Assembly: GCA_903823115.1 (NCBI GenBank)
Contig: CAIJRN010000029.1
Span: forward strand, 1-64,000
Source: an uncultured cyanobacterium
GTDB taxonomy: Bacteria; Cyanobacteriota; Cyanobacteriia; PCC-6307; Cyanobiaceae
Length of the DNA: 64,000 bases
Direction: 5' to 3'
Shown here: positions 1-12,789 of the stretch, one piece after another
Numbering within the stretch: position 1 is the stretch's first letter
Layout of the letters: each line of letters opens with the position of its first letter
The notes under the pieces: model-generated
Told to the model about the DNA's origin: nothing
The model's input: only the letters and a program-made list of their open reading frames with translations
Databases searched by the model: none
Translations under genes and position numbers: made by a program

Positions 1-240
1 CTGGCGACCGAGGGCGCCGTTGCTGGCCCGATCCAGCTCGGCCAGATCACTGTTGCCCTGCCGCAGCTTTTGGCGGCTGCCGAGCTCACTCACCTTGATG
101 ATGAAGTTGGTTTCGAGCAGGGGCAGCCGCAGCTGGATTTCCTCCAGGGCTCGGGCGGGGCGGCAGCAAAGGCTTGAGGTACTGAACAGAGCCAGCAGGC
201 CACAGGCCAGAGCCCGGCCACGAAGAGGACTGATCCGCAA
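1..240 (-). CDS. N-terminal part of a DUF1400-like alpha/beta hydrolase, truncated by the window edge; putative TTG start
   Basis: Reverse-complement frame ending at base 1 reads LRISPLRGRALACGLLALFSTSSLCCRPARALEEIQLRLPLLETNFIIKVSELGSRQKLRQGNSDLAELDRASNGALGRQ. It has a signal-peptide-like start followed by a DUF1400-type motif similar to the product at 12068-12703. Not in the ORF track because it runs off the edge. Confidence 0.55.
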   Translation of the reverse strand, partial: MRISPLRGRALACGLLALFSTSSLCCRPARALEEIQLRLPLLETNFIIKVSELGSRQKLRQGNSDLAELDRASNGALGRQ

Positions 241-458
241 GACACCGGCGTGGAAAAGAGGTCTTCAGGCTCGCATGAACCGGGGTGGAGGGGAAGCGGG
301 CGGGACAGATTCGGTGTCTCCTTGCCTCGCCGGCAACAAACAGCGAAGGGGGCCGGCGTGGCGAGCGTCAACGCGTGTATGCATCGCGGGACCACGGATG
401 TTGCGGAGAGGGGGGCAGACAAGAAGCAACCGAAACTGGCCCCCAGGCCGATTGGCTT

Positions 459-1850
459 CTAGAAGGCGGCAAGAACAGCCGTAGCACCGGCGCAGCCAAA
501 AATTGAAGCATGGGCATTAAGAAACAGATCAGCAGATGAATGGACATCTACAACAGCTGGATCAAGAGGAAGAGAACCATCTCGCTGGCCAGACATTGCT
601 CGGTTTAAAGACAGAGCCGACCCATCAAAGCCAAGATTTCCCTTTGCACTATGGGCCAAATCGTTACTGCTGGCACTGAAGCCGGAATGGCGATCAATGG
701 AGTCACCCAAACCAGAAATTGAATCACCACCAAAGGGTCGGCGACCATGATTATTGCCCATATTATCCGCGTGTCCCAGCACTTCTCCCGTCACCACATC
801 CTTGAGAACAATCGAGCCTGGATGCAGAGCCGATCCGCTGATGTGACCATAAACCTCACTAATATCGCCACTCGGGGTTGTGAAAGCAAAAAATATATCA
901 ACCACCGGTATTACATCGCCAGAAAGAGAGAGCCTTTTATCCGACTTCTGATCCCTTGACTTCAAATCCTTAGCACAAAAGAAATAGCCTCTCCGAAATT
1001 CTTTGATAACAAAATGCTCGGCCTGCCATCCGACAACTTTTGATCAAAGACCTGCCAGTTGGTCCCCTTCAACCAGTGGCAATTATATGACTGCAACGCT
1101 TTTACCAAAGTCAGGTATCATTTCTGCCTTTTGAAAGATTTTTTCTAATTTTCGTCATGTTTGCCCACTGCACTCAACATGGAGGCTTGGACTCGCTATC
1201 TTCCAATATCACCTGCATAGCATTCGCTATTGGCCTTCGAGAAACATCATCTGACCTACGGCATGTTGAACAGGATTACCACGGTCAGACTGGGATGTGA
1301 TCGTCATTGCGATGTGGCCACTATCATCAATATCACCAGTCATCAATGCCACTGGCTGCAGAGAAGATTTCCAGTTAAATTTAAAGAGGCTAGCTGGAGG
1401 AGCTATGGCCGAGACTGTTGTGGCAGCGAAGTGTCCATCAACAATGTGCATGTTATAAACGCTCTAAAAACCTGGCTGCGCATGATTACCTAGTGAGTCA
1501 ACAAAATAGGCGGTAGCATTTGGAATTAGGACGAACCATTTCCCTTCAACAATTGAATCCATTTAGCGTTCATTTAACCAGTCGAAAGCTGGCACCAGCG
1601 TAAAGACAAGTTGGCCAGCAACCTCGGAAAGCACATGCGCCTCTACGGCAAAGTAGCTCTCTGTGACATCCTTCAATAAACCAACCCTGCTAAATTACGA
1701 GAACTCATTTCATTATTTTTTTCGAACAAACGAACATCAAGCCGGAAGCGAGTCCATCCAGTCGCACTAAAATATCCAACCAGTTGTTTAGCAAACGATA
1801 GGGCGCCGCCTAGGAGAGAGGCAAGAACAACGGACAAAATCTGACGTTAA
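459..1850 (-). pseudogene. Decayed or fragmented gene(s) of unknown function on the minus strand
   Basis: Consecutive minus-strand segments look protein-like but are broken by stops and frame changes: SVVLASLLGGALSFAKQLVGYFSATGWTRFRLDVRLFEKNNEMSSRNLAGLVY*, then KDVTESYFAVEAHVLSEVAGQLVFTLVPAFDWLNER*MDSIVEGKWFVLIPNATAYFVDSLGNHAQPGF*SVYNMHIVDGHFAATTVSAIAPP..., then the 459-965 ORF. A+T-richer than the flanks. Confidence 0.4.
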
Positions 1851-1951
1851 CTGGCTCAAAGGACATGCCCAATTTAGATCATCAGATTTATAGATATTCA
1901 AATGATTCAAACTTAATCTGTGACAATCTCAAAACCGTTGCTTTTCATATT

Positions 1952-1992
1952 AAAAAGCCGGGTTCTTTACCTCAAAGGCAAAGAACCCGGGC
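1952..1992 (-). terminator. Rho-independent terminator of the 1996-2277 gene
   Basis: Perfect 11-bp inverted repeat CCGGGTTCTTT (1958-1968) / AAAGAACCCGG (1980-1990), followed on the minus strand by CTTTTTA, directly after the stop codon of the minus-strand gene. Confidence 0.8.
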
Positions 1993-1995
1993 ATA

Positions 1996-2277
1996 TCATT
2001 GGGTCAACAAATTAAAGCATTCCGCCGAGCGCTCCTCTGGTTCTCCGGAAAATCCACCTGGCTCAGGCACATGGGGCATCAGGACCTCGGCGACAAAACG
2101 ATCAGATGATTCCTTCGAATCCCAGACAGCCACAATCAACACCCCACCCTCAGCATTGCCAGCCGCGTGATAAAGCTGCCCCTGCGGCAGGCCACCATCG
2201 GGATGAACAGCTGCGACTTCAGCCCTGTACTCTTCCTCCGTGGCACCGGGCCAGAAATGGGTGAGAATGTAAGTCAT
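1996..2277 (-). CDS. Small protein, possibly ferredoxin-like / antibiotic biosynthesis monooxygenase (ABM) fold
   Basis: 93-aa ORF MTYILTHFWPGATEEEYRAEVAAVHPDGGLPQGQLYHAAGNAEGGVLIVAVWDSKESSDRFV..., followed by a strong terminator. Confidence 0.7.
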   Translation of the reverse strand: MTYILTHFWPGATEEEYRAEVAAVHPDGGLPQGQLYHAAGNAEGGVLIVAVWDSKESSDRFVAEVLMPHVPEPGGFSGEPEERSAECFNLLTQ

Positions 2278-2477
2278 GAATCAGAAGAATGGTGCACTCA
2301 ATACTAAAGACGCCCAGCCCAACATGCCCCTACAGAAGATTCACTTAAGCATCTTCTTAACATCTTGAGTCAACGGCCTTGTTCGGGGACTGGGAAAACA
2401 CCATCCAAGCCGAGATACTCCTCCGCTTGGCCATCGCGTCTCCGATCAACAACGTGGCGCAACCGATCAGATCCCCC

Positions 2478-5555
<3,078 letters not shown>

Positions 5556-5683
5556 CCAGCATCTTCGTGAACAATCGATCTTACGGGGGACAGGTAGTCA
5601 CCAGTGGGCAAGCCAGCCGAAGGCAGAACCAGCAAAGTGGAGACCGTGACCTGTCGGCCGCTCCCCGTCACCCCAACACCGCC

Positions 5684-7528
5684 ATGACAACCACCTCGGA
5701 CCTCAGCGGACCCCATCCCCTGGCGCTGCTGTTCGACTCGCTGGTGGCAAGCCGGCCCGATGGGCTGGAAGGGGCGCTGGGCGCCGCAACAGGCCGCCCC
5801 TGGCCGCTGCCGCAGGCGTGGAGCGCCGCTGCCCAGACACCCCCTGAGCTGCGGCGCCAAGACGGAGCGCCAGACCATCTGGAGCTGAACGCCGTCACCA
5901 GGCCCAGTCTCAACCCGGCCGAGGCGCTGCCGGCCCAGCCGCAGTCGCCCCCAACAGCGGCTCCAGTGGTCACGGGCGTCGCCGGGGTGGCCGTCGGCGT
6001 CTGGAGAGCCCTTGATCCCATCGCCGGCAGCAGCACCACCCCGTCGCGCCGCCTGTGGCTCTATGACCCCAGTGGCACTGGCGCCACCAGCATGGCGGGC
6101 CTCCCAGCCCTGGACACCGTGGTGGTGACCCATGGCTGGCGGGGCAGCGGCGTCAGCACGGCACCGAGCGATCCGACGGGCTTCGGGACCGCGTTCACGG
6201 CCATGGCCAGCGCCATCTCCAATCCAGGCAAGGTGCAGGTGCTGTTTCTTGACTGGGGGCCGGAATCGATCGACCCCAGCCCTGCGGGCCTGGCTCCCTA
6301 CAACGCTGCCGGCCGCGTCAAAGCCGTGGCGAGCTGGGCCAGCCAACAGCTGCAACCCCTGGCCAGCAGCGGCAAGCTCCTGACCCTGGCGGGCCACAGC
6401 CTCGGTGCCTATGTCAGCGCCCAGACGGCGCTCGCCCTTGGATCCTCCAGCAACCTGCGCCTGGTGGCCCTGGACGCGGCAGCCGCGGGGCTGAACGGGG
6501 CCTACGACCTCGACAGCAGCAACAAGATCGCCGATCCGGTACCGAAGCTCAGCGCCACGGTGGCCGCTGGCGCCTCCCGGGCCTTTGTGGTGGCCGATAC
6601 GAATCTCAGCATCGGCATCGCCGGCGACAACGCCGAGGCCGGCACCGCCAGCCAATCCTTCGTCGTCAAAGGCTTCGCCAGCAACACCTCAGCGGGCGAC
6701 GCCCATGGGGCGATCCCGACGCTCTGGGCCGACCTGGACCGCTATCTGAGCCCGAACAGCAAAGTGACGGAAGGGATTCTCGGCAGCTTCCTGGCCAACC
6801 GCTACAGCGACAGCGGCAGCACCAGCGGCACCTTGCGCCATGAGGGCGTGGCCAACCTGCGCAGCAACAGCCTGGGACTGATCGCTTCGCTGGACGGCTT
6901 CACCGCCACAGGCGTCGCCCAGAAAGTCAGCTTCGTCGAAGCGGGCATCGCCGATCCGACCGGCTCCAGCAGCAGCCAGGACACCCTCGTGTCCCTGCGC
7001 GATGTCGCCCTGAGCAGCAGCGCCAACATCGAGACGCTTGTGCTGGGTGGTCGCAGCAACCTGGCGGCCACAGGCAACGGACTGGCCCAGACCCTGATCG
7101 GCAACGAGGGCAGCAATCGCCTCGAAGGCGGCGGCGCCGTGGATCTCCTGACCGGCGGCGATGGGCCCGACACCTTTGCCTACACCAACCTTCTGGATGC
7201 CTTGATCGGCGGCAGCAGCCAGGCCCCCAGCTTTGAGCGCATCAGCGATTTCGATCTGCTCAACGACCGCATCGATGCCCCCGGCACCAGTCCTCGCACC
7301 GTGACAACACTGGGCCCGCTGGGCTCGCTCACCGTGACGACGATCACCACCCTGCTGAGCAGCAACAACTTCGGGGCTTCAGGAGCAGCCAGCTTCAGCT
7401 ACGGCAATCGCACTTTCCTGGGGATCAACGACGCGTTCGCCGGCTTCAATCCAGCCCAGGACGCCGTTGTGGAACTGACTGGATATATCGCCAACGGCCA
7501 GAGTCTAAGTAATCTGATGATCACTTAA
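5684..7528 (+). CDS. Alpha/beta hydrolase (lipase-like) with RTX-like repeat and C-terminal bluetail-type domain; putative surface or secreted protein
   Basis: GHSLGAYVSAQTALALG nucleophile motif, HGWRGS oxyanion region, GNEGSNRLEGGGAVDLLTGGDGPDTFAY nonapeptide-like repeat, and C-terminal RTFLGINDAFAGFNPAQDAVVELTGYIANGQSLSNLMIT. Confidence 0.75.
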   Translation: MTTTSDLSGPHPLALLFDSLVASRPDGLEGALGAATGRPWPLPQAWSAAAQTPPELRRQDGAPDHLELNAVTRPSLNPAEALPAQPQSPPTAAPVVTGVAGVAVGVWRALDPIAGSSTTPSRRLWLYDPSGTGATSMAGLPALDTVVVTHGWRGSGVSTAPSDPTGFGTAFTAMASAISNPGKVQVLFLDWGPESIDPSPAGLAPYNAAGRVKAVASWASQQLQPLASSGKLLTLAGHSLGAYVSAQTALALGSSSNLRLVALDAAAAGLNGAYDLDSSNKIADPVPKLSATVAAGASRAFVVADTNLSIGIAGDNAEAGTASQSFVVKGFASNTSAGDAHGAIPTLWADLDRYLSPNSKVTEGILGSFLANRYSDSGSTSGTLRHEGVANLRSNSLGLIASLDGFTATGVAQKVSFVEAGIADPTGSSSSQDTLVSLRDVALSSSANIETLVLGGRSNLAATGNGLAQTLIGNEGSNRLEGGGAVDLLTGGDGPDTFAYTNLLDALIGGSSQAPSFERISDFDLLNDRIDAPGTSPRTVTTLGPLGSLTVTTITTLLSSNNFGASGAASFSYGNRTFLGINDAFAGFNPAQDAVVELTGYIANGQSLSNLMIT

Positions 7529-7532
7529 AGTT

Positions 7533-8237
7533 TCAATTAAGCGTGTTAATTGCTCGAGCAACAATTATTATAAATACTAAAATCATGGATAATGTATGAA
7601 TAATTTGAAGCGTCTTGAGTTGATTTCCAATTAACATATGTCCCTCAGGCGAGCCAAAACAATTGCTGGAAAGAATTGTGAAATAAAAATAATCGACTGG
7701 ACCTGGTATCCAATTGTCACTCTTTAAAACTCGATCTTCTATTTGCTCTTCCGGAAACAGTATTCCCTGGGGAATATAAGCTGAAGGCCGGTGATTGACT
7801 AAGTTGTTCTTCAGTGGATAATCCCAGTACCAATACCAAAAAACAAAAACCAGATTAATGGCAACATAGAGCGCTAAAGACTCAGCGAGAAGTTCATAGG
7901 ATTCTATATGCAACCTATAGATTGTAATATTGACTGAAATGATATTGGTGACCAACTGTAACGAGGCCACCAGGCCGATCAACCGCAGCAACTTTCTCCG
8001 GATCGTCTGCCTCTGGCGCCGCAGATTCGGCAACCAGAAAAAGAAAATAAGACAGAAAAATGCCAACAATAAAGCTGCATAAAAGATCTGCAATAAATCT
8101 CGAACAGTGTTCAATGGAATATTGAACTTATAATGCTGGGTAGAATAATAATAGAAAATCTGAAGCCTGAGCAGTAAATCAATCAGCACCGAACCTGCGA
8201 GAGCCAGCACATAGGGGCGGCCAATTGATAGAGCCAC
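7533..8237 (-). CDS. Multi-pass membrane protein, possibly ion-channel-like
   Basis: Hydrophobic minus-strand ORF (GTG start inferred) ending PVDYFYFTILSSNCFGSPEGHMLIGNQLKTLQIIHTLSMILVFIIIVARAI, which resembles a pore-loop plus TM2 layout. Low GC. Confidence 0.55.
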   Translation of the reverse strand: MALSIGRPYVLALAGSVLIDLLLRLQIFYYYSTQHYKFNIPLNTVRDLLQIFYAALLLAFFCLIFFFWLPNLRRQRQTIRRKLLRLIGLVASLQLVTNIISVNITIYRLHIESYELLAESLALYVAINLVFVFWYWYWDYPLKNNLVNHRPSAYIPQGILFPEEQIEDRVLKSDNWIPGPVDYFYFTILSSNCFGSPEGHMLIGNQLKTLQIIHTLSMILVFIIIVARAINTLN

Positions 8238-8265
8238 CGTTTCATCGGTTAATAGCGACACTGAT

Positions 8266-9951
8266 CTAGGCCACTCGCTTGTCCAGCAGGCTGGCCGCAT
8301 AACTGTGGGCCTCGCCGGAATCGCCGCCGGCCAGTTCCACCAGCTCTGCCTGGCGCTCGCCAGTGTCCCGCAGCTGGGACACCCGGGTCTGGGTGATGCC
8401 CCCTTCCACCGCCTTGCTGACCCGGAAGTGATGATCAGCCGCGGCCGCCACCAACGGCTGGTGCGTGACACAGAAAACCTGGCGCTGCTGGGCCAGACGC
8501 TGCAACAGCTCGGCCATGGCGCCGCTGATCCGGCCGCTGACGCCACTGTCGATCTCATCGAACAACAGCGTCACGTGAGGGTCGGCAGCGGCCAGACAGG
8601 TTTTCAGGGCCAGCAGAAAACGACTCATCTCGCCGCCGGAAGCGACCTCAGCCAGGGGAGCCAGGGGCTGGCCGGGATTGGCACTGAAGCGGAACTGCAC
8701 GGCGTCAGCCCCCTCCTCCCCCGGCTCCGCCGCTTCGATCGCCACGGCGAAGCGCACATTGGCCAGTCCCATCGGCCGCAACGCCGCCATCAGCCGGGTT
8801 TCCAGCGCCGCCGCCGCGGCCCGACGAGCCTGACTGAGGACCTTGCAGCGCCGATCCCGCTGCTGGACGGCCAGTTGCTCGCGCTGTTGCAGAGCCGCCA
8901 CGGAAGCCTCAGCAGAACCGGGGGCCAGGCTCTGGCGCAACTGATCCCGCTGGCCGATCAACGCCGCCAGATCCTGGCCGTGGCGCCGCTCCAGCGCCCT
9001 GAGCTGGGCCAGACGCTCCTGCAGCTCCGCCAGCCGCTCGGGATCACTCTCCAGGCAGGTGCCATAGCGATCCAGCTCCCGGGCCAGATCCTGCAGAGCC
9101 ACCAGGCCATCGGTGCACCTCTCCCTCAGCGCCGCCACGCTGGCATCGAGATTCTCCATCTGCTGCAGTTCCTGCTCGCAGGCAGCCAGGTGATCGAGGG
9201 CTGAAGGAGCGGCCTCCGCCCCCTCCACCAGCCGACCCAACAGGGTCGTCACCCCCTCTTGCAGACGCACCCCATGGGCGAGGCGATCCTGCTCGATCTG
9301 CAGTTGCTGGGCCTCAAAGGGATCATCCAGACCAGCAGCTTCGAGATCCTCGAGCAGCTGCTCCTGCTGCTGCCGCTCTCGCTGCAGCCGATCGCGATCG
9401 GCCAGGGCCGCCGCCAGTTCCGCCGCCAGGGAGCGCCACTGCCGGTGCGCCGTGCGCACCGCCTCCAGCAAGGGCAGCTGGTCCTCGCCGGCAAAGCGAT
9501 CCAACCAGCGGCGCTGCTGACCTGGACGGGCCAATTGCTGGGTCTGGCCCTGCACCGTGAGATCGAGCAGCAGGGGGCGCAGATCCAGCACCTGGGCCCG
9601 GCTGACGACGATGCCATTGAGCCGGTGGCGACTGCTGAGCCGTTCGTCCTGCAGCCGCCAATCCCGACTCAGCAGCAGTTCGTCCTCCACCTCCAGCTCC
9701 TGGCTCTCCAACCAGGCGCGCACGGGGGGTGAAAGCTGAAAGCTGGCTTCAATCCGGCCCCGCTCGCAGCCGTTGCGCAGCAGACGTGCCCCCTGGGACC
9801 CCTGGGCTCCGCCCAGCAGGGCATCGAGAGCATCCAGCAGGATCGATTTGCCCGCCCCGGTTTCGCCGGTGAGCACCGTGAAACCCGCCTCGAAGGTCAA
9901 CTCGAGGCGTTCGATCAGGGCGATGTTCTCCAGGCTCAGGGCCGTGAGCAC
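8266..9951 (-). CDS. recN: DNA repair protein RecN
   Basis: LENIALIERLELTFEAGFTVLTGETGAGKSILLDAL, long coiled coil, LFDEIDSGVSGRISGAMAELLQRLAQQRQVFCVTHQP. Confidence 0.97.
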   Translation of the reverse strand: MLTALSLENIALIERLELTFEAGFTVLTGETGAGKSILLDALDALLGGAQGSQGARLLRNGCERGRIEASFQLSPPVRAWLESQELEVEDELLLSRDWRLQDERLSSRHRLNGIVVSRAQVLDLRPLLLDLTVQGQTQQLARPGQQRRWLDRFAGEDQLPLLEAVRTAHRQWRSLAAELAAALADRDRLQRERQQQEQLLEDLEAAGLDDPFEAQQLQIEQDRLAHGVRLQEGVTTLLGRLVEGAEAAPSALDHLAACEQELQQMENLDASVAALRERCTDGLVALQDLARELDRYGTCLESDPERLAELQERLAQLRALERRHGQDLAALIGQRDQLRQSLAPGSAEASVAALQQREQLAVQQRDRRCKVLSQARRAAAAALETRLMAALRPMGLANVRFAVAIEAAEPGEEGADAVQFRFSANPGQPLAPLAEVASGGEMSRFLLALKTCLAAADPHVTLLFDEIDSGVSGRISGAMAELLQRLAQQRQVFCVTHQPLVAAAADHHFRVSKAVEGGITQTRVSQLRDTGERQAELVELAGGDSGEAHSYAASLLDKRVA

Positions 9952-10048
9952 GCCAGCCTCCGCAGCGCTGTCGGTATGTGGCCTGACCGTAGCGGCTACA
10001 GCTTTCGTTTAGAAGGGGTCACAATCCAATTGACGCCGTCCGCCCCGT

Positions 10049-12061
10049 GTGGCATGGCACCCCATCGCCATGGTCAGCTCGCCCCCAGCCATCTCGAGCA
10101 ACCTGAAGCCGCTGGACCCCCCTCAAGGCGAGGCCGGCCCGTCTCCCCAACCCGCCGCCGTCAAACCCGGGGATCTGGGCGATTTCATTGAGGCGGCCGG
10201 GCTGCTGAGCTACGACCCCGATGCCATCACCCGCATCTACGCCGGCCATCCCCAGCGGCTGATCCGGCGGCTCTGGCAGACCCTGGTGCCGATTGGCCTC
10301 TACCTGCTGGGCGTGGGTTTCGACTGGATCAGCGGCGCCCTCAACATCAAGGACCGGGCCCGCGCCCGCGCCCGCGAATGCGCCGAGCTGCTGGCCCAGC
10401 TGGGACCCGCTTTCATCAAGGCCGGCCAGGCCCTCTCGACCCGGCCCGACATCGTGCCGCCCCTGCTGCTGGAGGAACTGGCCCAGCTCCAGGACCAGCT
10501 GCCCGGCTTCGACAGCGCCCTGGCGATGGCCTGCATCGAGGAGGACCTGGGAGCTGCTGTCGATGAGATCTTCAGGGAGCTCGACCGCGAACCGATCTCG
10601 GCCGCCTCGCTGGGACAGGTGCATCGCGGCGTGCTGCACAACGGCGAGCGGGTGGCGGTCAAGGTGCAACGGCCCGGCCTGAGGGAGCAGATCACGCTCG
10701 ATCTGTACATCGTGCGCAACATCGCCGCCTGGATGAACACGAATGTGGGCTTGATCCGCAGTGATCTGGTGGCGCTGATCGATGAACTCGGTAAGCGGGT
10801 CTTTGAAGAGATGGACTATCTCAACGAGGCCGCCAACGCCGAGCGTTTTGCCGCACTGCATCGCCACAATCAACGCATCGCCGTGCCACGCATCTTCCAT
10901 CAGGCCACCAGCCGGCGGGTGCTGACCATGGAATGGATCGAAGGCGTCAAACTCACCAACCTCGAAGCCGTGCGCGCCATCGGCGTCGATCCGGACGACA
11001 TGGTGCAGGTGGGCGTCAACTGCAGCCTGCAGCAACTGCTGGAGCACGGTTTCTTTCATGCCGATCCCCATCCAGGGAACCTGCTGGCCCTCGCCGATGG
11101 TCGATTGGCCTATCTCGATTTCGGCATGATGAGCGAAGTCACCCGTGAATCGCGCACTGGTCTGATTCAGGCGGTTGTGCATCTGGTGAATCGCAACTTC
11201 GGCGCCCTTTCCAAGGATTTCGTCTCCCTGGGTTTTCTGGGTGAGGAAGTGGATCTGGAGCCAATTGTTCCCGCCTTCGAAAATGTTTTTGGCCAGGCCC
11301 TTGAGATGGGCGTCAGCCGCATGGATTTCAAGGCCGTCACCGACGACCTCTCGGGCGTGATGTATCGCTTCCCTTTCCGGGTTCCGCCCTATTACGCCCT
11401 GATCATCCGTTCCTTGGTCACCTTGGAGGGGATTGCCTTGAGCGTCGATCCCGCATTCAAGATTCTCGGCGCCGCCTATCCCTATTTCGCCCGCCGGCTG
11501 ATGGAGGATCCCGATCCCTCCCTGCGCCGCAGCCTGCGCGAGATGTTGTTCGACGGTGACGAATTCCGTTGGCAGCGCCTCGAAAACCTGATCAGCAGCG
11601 CCTCGCTCCAGGCCGAACTGGACATCGAAGGCCTGCTCGATCAGGTGCTGGACTTCCTGTTCTCCGCCAACGGTGGCCTGCTGCGCCAGCAATTGGTGGA
11701 AGCGGCGGTGGAACGGATGGACAACCTGGCCTGGACCACGACCCTGAGACTGGGTCACCGCCTGCCCCGCTCGCTGCAACCGCCCGGCCTGCGCCAGCCC
11801 AGCCTCCAGGCCTTCGGCAGCAGTGGCCCCCTGCTCGATCTCGAACCGCTGCGGCAACTGGTGGCGATTCTCAAGGATCTGCCGGGATTCGAGCCCAAAC
11901 TGCTGTTGCGCCGTCTGCCCCGGGTGTTGGGTGAACCGGACCTGCGGCGCATGGGACTGGATCTGGCCCGAGGGCTGGCGGAGCGGGGCGTGGTGCGCCT
12001 GCTGCGGGATGTGCTGGTGACCCCTGATGTGCGGAAGACCGTCGAACTCGCCCCGAGCTGA
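10049..12061 (+). CDS. ABC1/UbiB/AarF family kinase-like protein
   Basis: LGPAFIKAGQALSTRPDIVPP, AAASLGQVHRG-type motif, HADPHPGNLLALADGRLAYLDFGMM. Confidence 0.95.
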   Translation: MAWHPIAMVSSPPAISSNLKPLDPPQGEAGPSPQPAAVKPGDLGDFIEAAGLLSYDPDAITRIYAGHPQRLIRRLWQTLVPIGLYLLGVGFDWISGALNIKDRARARARECAELLAQLGPAFIKAGQALSTRPDIVPPLLLEELAQLQDQLPGFDSALAMACIEEDLGAAVDEIFRELDREPISAASLGQVHRGVLHNGERVAVKVQRPGLREQITLDLYIVRNIAAWMNTNVGLIRSDLVALIDELGKRVFEEMDYLNEAANAERFAALHRHNQRIAVPRIFHQATSRRVLTMEWIEGVKLTNLEAVRAIGVDPDDMVQVGVNCSLQQLLEHGFFHADPHPGNLLALADGRLAYLDFGMMSEVTRESRTGLIQAVVHLVNRNFGALSKDFVSLGFLGEEVDLEPIVPAFENVFGQALEMGVSRMDFKAVTDDLSGVMYRFPFRVPPYYALIIRSLVTLEGIALSVDPAFKILGAAYPYFARRLMEDPDPSLRRSLREMLFDGDEFRWQRLENLISSASLQAELDIEGLLDQVLDFLFSANGGLLRQQLVEAAVERMDNLAWTTTLRLGHRLPRSLQPPGLRQPSLQAFGSSGPLLDLEPLRQLVAILKDLPGFEPKLLLRRLPRVLGEPDLRRMGLDLARGLAERGVVRLLRDVLVTPDVRKTVELAPS

Positions 12062-12067
12062 CGGCCG

Positions 12068-12703
12068 GTGAAACCAGGATCTCGCCCTAGATTTGTTTCT
12101 CTCTTCGTCCCGGTGATCAGCTTGCGCAAACGGCAACGGCTCCTGGCAGCACTGCTCGGCCTTGGCCTGTGCTGCGCATCTCCAGCTGCGATGGCAGCCC
12201 AGAACGTGGTCTTCGTCAGCGGCGCTTTCCGCCGCTCGATCTCCGTCGCCGATCTTGAACATCTGGCTGTCACCGGAGAAGCCAGGGGCCTGCTGGCCGA
12301 CGTGCTGAAGCTGAGCCATCAGCAACCGGAGGCGGTCGCCAAGCTGCTCAACCAATCGGTGAGCCTGCCGGTGGTTCTGGTCAGCCGTCTGCTCAACACC
12401 CGCATCGGCGAAGCGCTGCTGAATCGGCTGGCTCAGATCATCTTTCCGCTCAATGCCTCCAACGTCGGCCTGCCCGCCCTGCGCTCAGCGGTGATCCTGG
12501 GCATTGCCGACAGCAAGAACGGTCTGTCGGCCATCTCCTTCCTGCAGGCCTATCCCACCCAGGAAATCGCGGTCAGCCTGCCGGCCCTGATGGGTCTGAT
12601 GAACAAGGCGAGCTCGATCACCGATCTGGTGCGCTTCTTCTCCGACTCACCCCTCGATGGGCTGCGCGGCGACAAGAGCACCAGCAGCAGCACAACCCCC
12701 TGA
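12068..12703 (+). CDS. DUF1400-like alpha/beta hydrolase-associated protein, putative signal peptide
   Basis: N-terminal hydrophobic segment then AQNVVFVSGAFRRSISVADLEHLAVTGEARGLLADVLKLSHQQPEAVAKLLNQ, typical of DUF1400. Confidence 0.75.
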   Translation: MKPGSRPRFVSLFVPVISLRKRQRLLAALLGLGLCCASPAAMAAQNVVFVSGAFRRSISVADLEHLAVTGEARGLLADVLKLSHQQPEAVAKLLNQSVSLPVVLVSRLLNTRIGEALLNRLAQIIFPLNASNVGLPALRSAVILGIADSKNGLSAISFLQAYPTQEIAVSLPALMGLMNKASSITDLVRFFSDSPLDGLRGDKSTSSSTTP

Positions 12704-12789
12704 CCCGACCACCGCTCTGACAGACGGGGGCAGGAGAGGTTGAGCGAGAAGTGGCGACGTAGATTCGCCACAGCGCCGCAATTTCACCC

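Noticed and set aside
20-506. Overlapping small ORFs on the plus strand at the left edge
   Set aside because: Arg/Ser-rich antisense frames; the minus frame of the truncated DUF1400-like gene is more convincing.
10019-12355. 778-aa minus-strand ORF antisense to the ABC1 kinase gene
   Set aside because: Shadow ORF with Gln/His/Gly-rich non-protein-like composition.
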